A stretch of DNA of 64,000 nt, taken from DASVTU01 sp036387415. Lineage in GTDB: Bacteria > Acidobacteriota > Blastocatellia > Pyrinomonadales > Pyrinomonadaceae. A program made the position numbers and the translations under genes. The stretch covers positions 42,288-106,287 of the forward strand of contig DASVTU010000024.1 in NCBI GenBank assembly GCA_036387415.1, in the 5' to 3' direction. This document shows, in pieces, positions 63,701 to 64,000 of the stretch (positions are counted from its first letter, which is position 1; each line of letters begins with the position of its first letter). The notes beneath the pieces were generated by a model. That model worked only from the letters and a program-made list of their open reading frames with translations. It was not told the DNA's origin and did no database searches.

Positions 63701-64000
63701 CTGCAACACATCGTCCGTCGCCATGAAGTCCTGCGTACCTCCTTCTCCACTCTCCACGGAGAACCCGTCCAACTCATCGCTCCTTCACTAGATTTTCACA
63801 TGGAAATGTCTGACCTCTCCACGCTCACAGAAGAAGAGCGAGCGAGACAGAGCCAAGAGTTGATGGAGGAGGAAGCAGGCAAGGCATTTGATTTATCGAA
63901 GAGTCCGTTGATGAGAGCGCGGCTGATGAAGATGGGAGAAGAGGAGCATGTGTTGTTATTGACGATGCATCACATCATCAGCGATGGATGGTCGATGGGA
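57737..64000 (+). CDS. NRPS: A (N-terminus missing)-PCP-C-A(methyltransferase)-PCP-C... (3' partial)
   Basis: At least 2088 residues, open to the window edge. The first A domain begins at MKSGHHLIGLMTGESPKLL just before A2 and has A3 YTSGSTGQPKG, A5 NGYGPTEAS, A8 and A10. PCP1 has GCHSL (Ser 526; the usual second G is C). The first C has HHLIHDG near 720. The second A has A1-A2 at about 1060-1140, then a methyltransferase (VLEIGCGAGHIMFEVAP near 1257), then A3 IIFTSGSTGLPKG near 1485. PCP2 Ser is near 1886, and a second C (HHIISDG) is cut off by the edge. By eye the second A code reads D-L-Y-A-F-S-L-I-W, close to a published cysteine code. The first reads about D-F-F-S-H-G-G-V-N, not recognised. 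Confidence 0.9.
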   Translation, partial: MKSGHHLIGLMTGESPKLLVGMLAILKSGAGFVPIDPAYPQERISFIVQDCGLETLLTESRYLELARRIAETHASLKRIVCLDDLTVEEVKPAGVEIHDRSDWLQRPATNVVARVEPEQTVYVIYTSGSTGQPKGVPISHRNLVPLLLWSREFFNLGEHTKALQNLSYCFDFGVFEILTTVVFGGTLYFPGTNGSHKTSTSAAYVEEHAINTIHTTPSYFREIISLGGTLKSLETLHLGGEALTKSTVDYIFDVVDDDCTVYNGYGPTEASVNCSIMKVGTRRAHWHDEHSSVPIGRVSANNQLYVLDKNCEPVPVGVAGELHVGGAGLAAGYLNRPQLTAEKFIPHPFTDEPGARLYRSGDLARYHLDGNIEFLGRLDDQIKVRGYRIELGEIEAALAQHPSVAEAVVMPHDGATGARRLVAYLVHKQGENGATVGELRSFLKAKLPEYMVPSAFMKLESLPLTSSGKIDRRALPAPDQSRPELEEAFEAPRSLVEEVIAGICGEVLGIERVGVNDNLFDLGCHSLLATKIVARVREAVGVELALTSFFESPTVAELTAICDEAKLAETNLQLPPIRHAERNNGHLPLSFAQERIWFLDQLTSHNTSYYIPRALRIKGPLNVKVVEDTFTELLRRHEILRTSFPAVEGRPVQVIHPPEPFHATLIDLRHLADDERESKVRQIILEEGQRTFDLAVAPLLRVTLLRVEQDEFVLILTEHHLIHDGWTQGILLGEFLTLYTSLAAGEPSPLPELPVQYADFAVWQRQWWQGEFLETQLAYWKKQLSGAPPLLELPIDRPRPPMQSFRGAEQSMHISAELAESLRALSRQEGVTVFMVMLAAFKVLLSRYSGQEDILVGTGIANRRSREMEGMLGMIINTVVMRTDLSGNITFRELLKRVRQVCLDAYAHQDMPFEKLVEELQPQRSLSYMPLFQVFFGFLDTPMRNMELPGLTLELMEAHNNSAKFDLNVIFILHAEQRIGITDDPVSHEITGLFEYNTDIFKDETITRLVRHYQTLLESVVANPEQPLADLELLPPDERHLMLNEWNQTAKDYSQDKCIHQLFERQVEKSPDAAAVIFEDVELTYTELNRRANQLAHQLRALGIKRGDYVAILAERSLEMVVSVLGITKAGAAYVPLDPAWPEDRLRWMLSSLGVKCILTQTPQLRTIHNLRWQLPSLAHVVLLDTDTPRPPSEKIDREAVEALWNHVAEQSSSDRVLSGGFVSSYTGEAFAEAAVAEYVNRVVKLAEPYLGADKKVLEIGCGAGHIMFEVAPRVAHYTGLDPSAAMQALNRVYADEHGHSNVELLEGFAEQTDSLEAGSYDLVIIASVAQFFPGAVYFTEVIEKSLRLLNAGGTILLADIMDARRKDEFKKSLLTFKSQNPDANTKTQLESELYFEENFFQELQSELPSLDSIEIRRRDEGFANELGYRFDVLLKKTETVADANEQPRQDSRQTNLLTLWHLSSMPEDNPQISVTAEDVAYIIFTSGSTGLPKGVVVQHKPVINLIEWVNGEFQVGAGDVLLFVTSLCFDLSVYDIFGTLAAGATIRVASSKDLRDPQRLVRMLRQEGITFWDSAPAALQHLSPFLTAVNPQEDASRLRLAFLSGDWIPLGLPDLVRSAFPGARVISLGGATEATIWSNFFPIGGIEPHWVSIPYGKPIQNARYHVLDAQLDPSPIGVPGDLYIGGDCLALGYTDAELTARKFIPNPFSTEPGARLYSTGDRARYWPDGNLEFLGRLDSQVKIRGYRIELGEIEAALVSHPAIRECLAMSREDVPGDKRLVAYFICHKDATTPTLADLRAHVREKLPEYMVPAAFVELESIPLTPNGKVDRRALPAPEQNRAETGIEYAAPRTPIEEMLAGIWSEVLGVEQVGIHDNFFELGGHSLLASRLLSRARANFALELPLRALFESPTVSTLASQIETSLRSAHAHDIPPLRRVEREGNLPLSFAQQRLWFIDQLEPSSTAYNIASGVRLLGPLHSSALQQSLQHIVRRHEVLRTSFSTLHGEPVQLIAPSLDFHMEMSDLSTLTEEERARQSQELMEEEAGKAFDLSKSPLMRARLMKMGEEEHVLLLTMHHIISDGWSMG

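Overview
The window looks chromosomal or megaplasmid-borne and comes from a high-GC Gram-negative bacterium, most likely an Acidobacteriota member, perhaps Blastocatellia. This placement is an inference. It rests on a very large TonB-dependent receptor with an N-terminal carboxypeptidase-regulatory domain, an 800-residue duplicated MacB/FtsX-type permease, several multiheme c-type cytochromes, a DUF4097-type protein, and codon and GC habits. No rRNA, tRNA or CRISPR array was seen.

Layout. 1-2200: two GT4-type glycosyltransferases facing each other, the first cut by the window edge. 2270-6824: an MFS transporter and a TonB-dependent receptor whose stop and start are one base apart. 7180-24110: a redox region with five multiheme cytochromes c (7, 4, 9, 9 and 10 CxxCH motifs, 39 in all), a membrane protein joining two cyclic-nucleotide-type domains to ferredoxin clusters and histidine-bearing membrane helices, a double GlcG/HbpS-domain protein, and an outer-membrane beta-barrel directly upstream of the decaheme cytochrome. 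Together these read as an electron conduit from the inner membrane to the cell surface with sensory domains built in. 24138-26402: a SnoaL-like protein and a secreted alpha/beta hydrolase. 27141-32699: surface-glycan genes (methyltransferases, glycosyltransferases, a cupin-like protein, a DegT-type aminotransferase).

32946-38698 is a replicon-maintenance module: a tyrosine recombinase with a 12-7-12 inverted repeat beside it, a ParB-like protein, a small HTH protein, ParA, two winged-helix-like proteins, and between the last two an array of 16 iterons on a 20-bp period in both orientations. It may be the origin or centromere region of this replicon, or an integrated plasmid. 39476-48069: an unknown exported protein, a helical-repeat protein, and a MacAB-like export set.

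48681-64000 is the start of a lipopeptide NRPS cluster: a type II thioesterase, a NusG/RfaH-like antiterminator preceded by an ops-like element, an S51-type peptidase, a FAAL-PCP-C starter protein, a DUF3326 gene, and a long NRPS running off the window. The first amino-acid-selecting adenylation domain is divided between two proteins, with the DUF3326 gene sitting exactly at the break. The second adenylation domain carries a methyltransferase between motifs A2 and A3 and has a cysteine-like specificity code.
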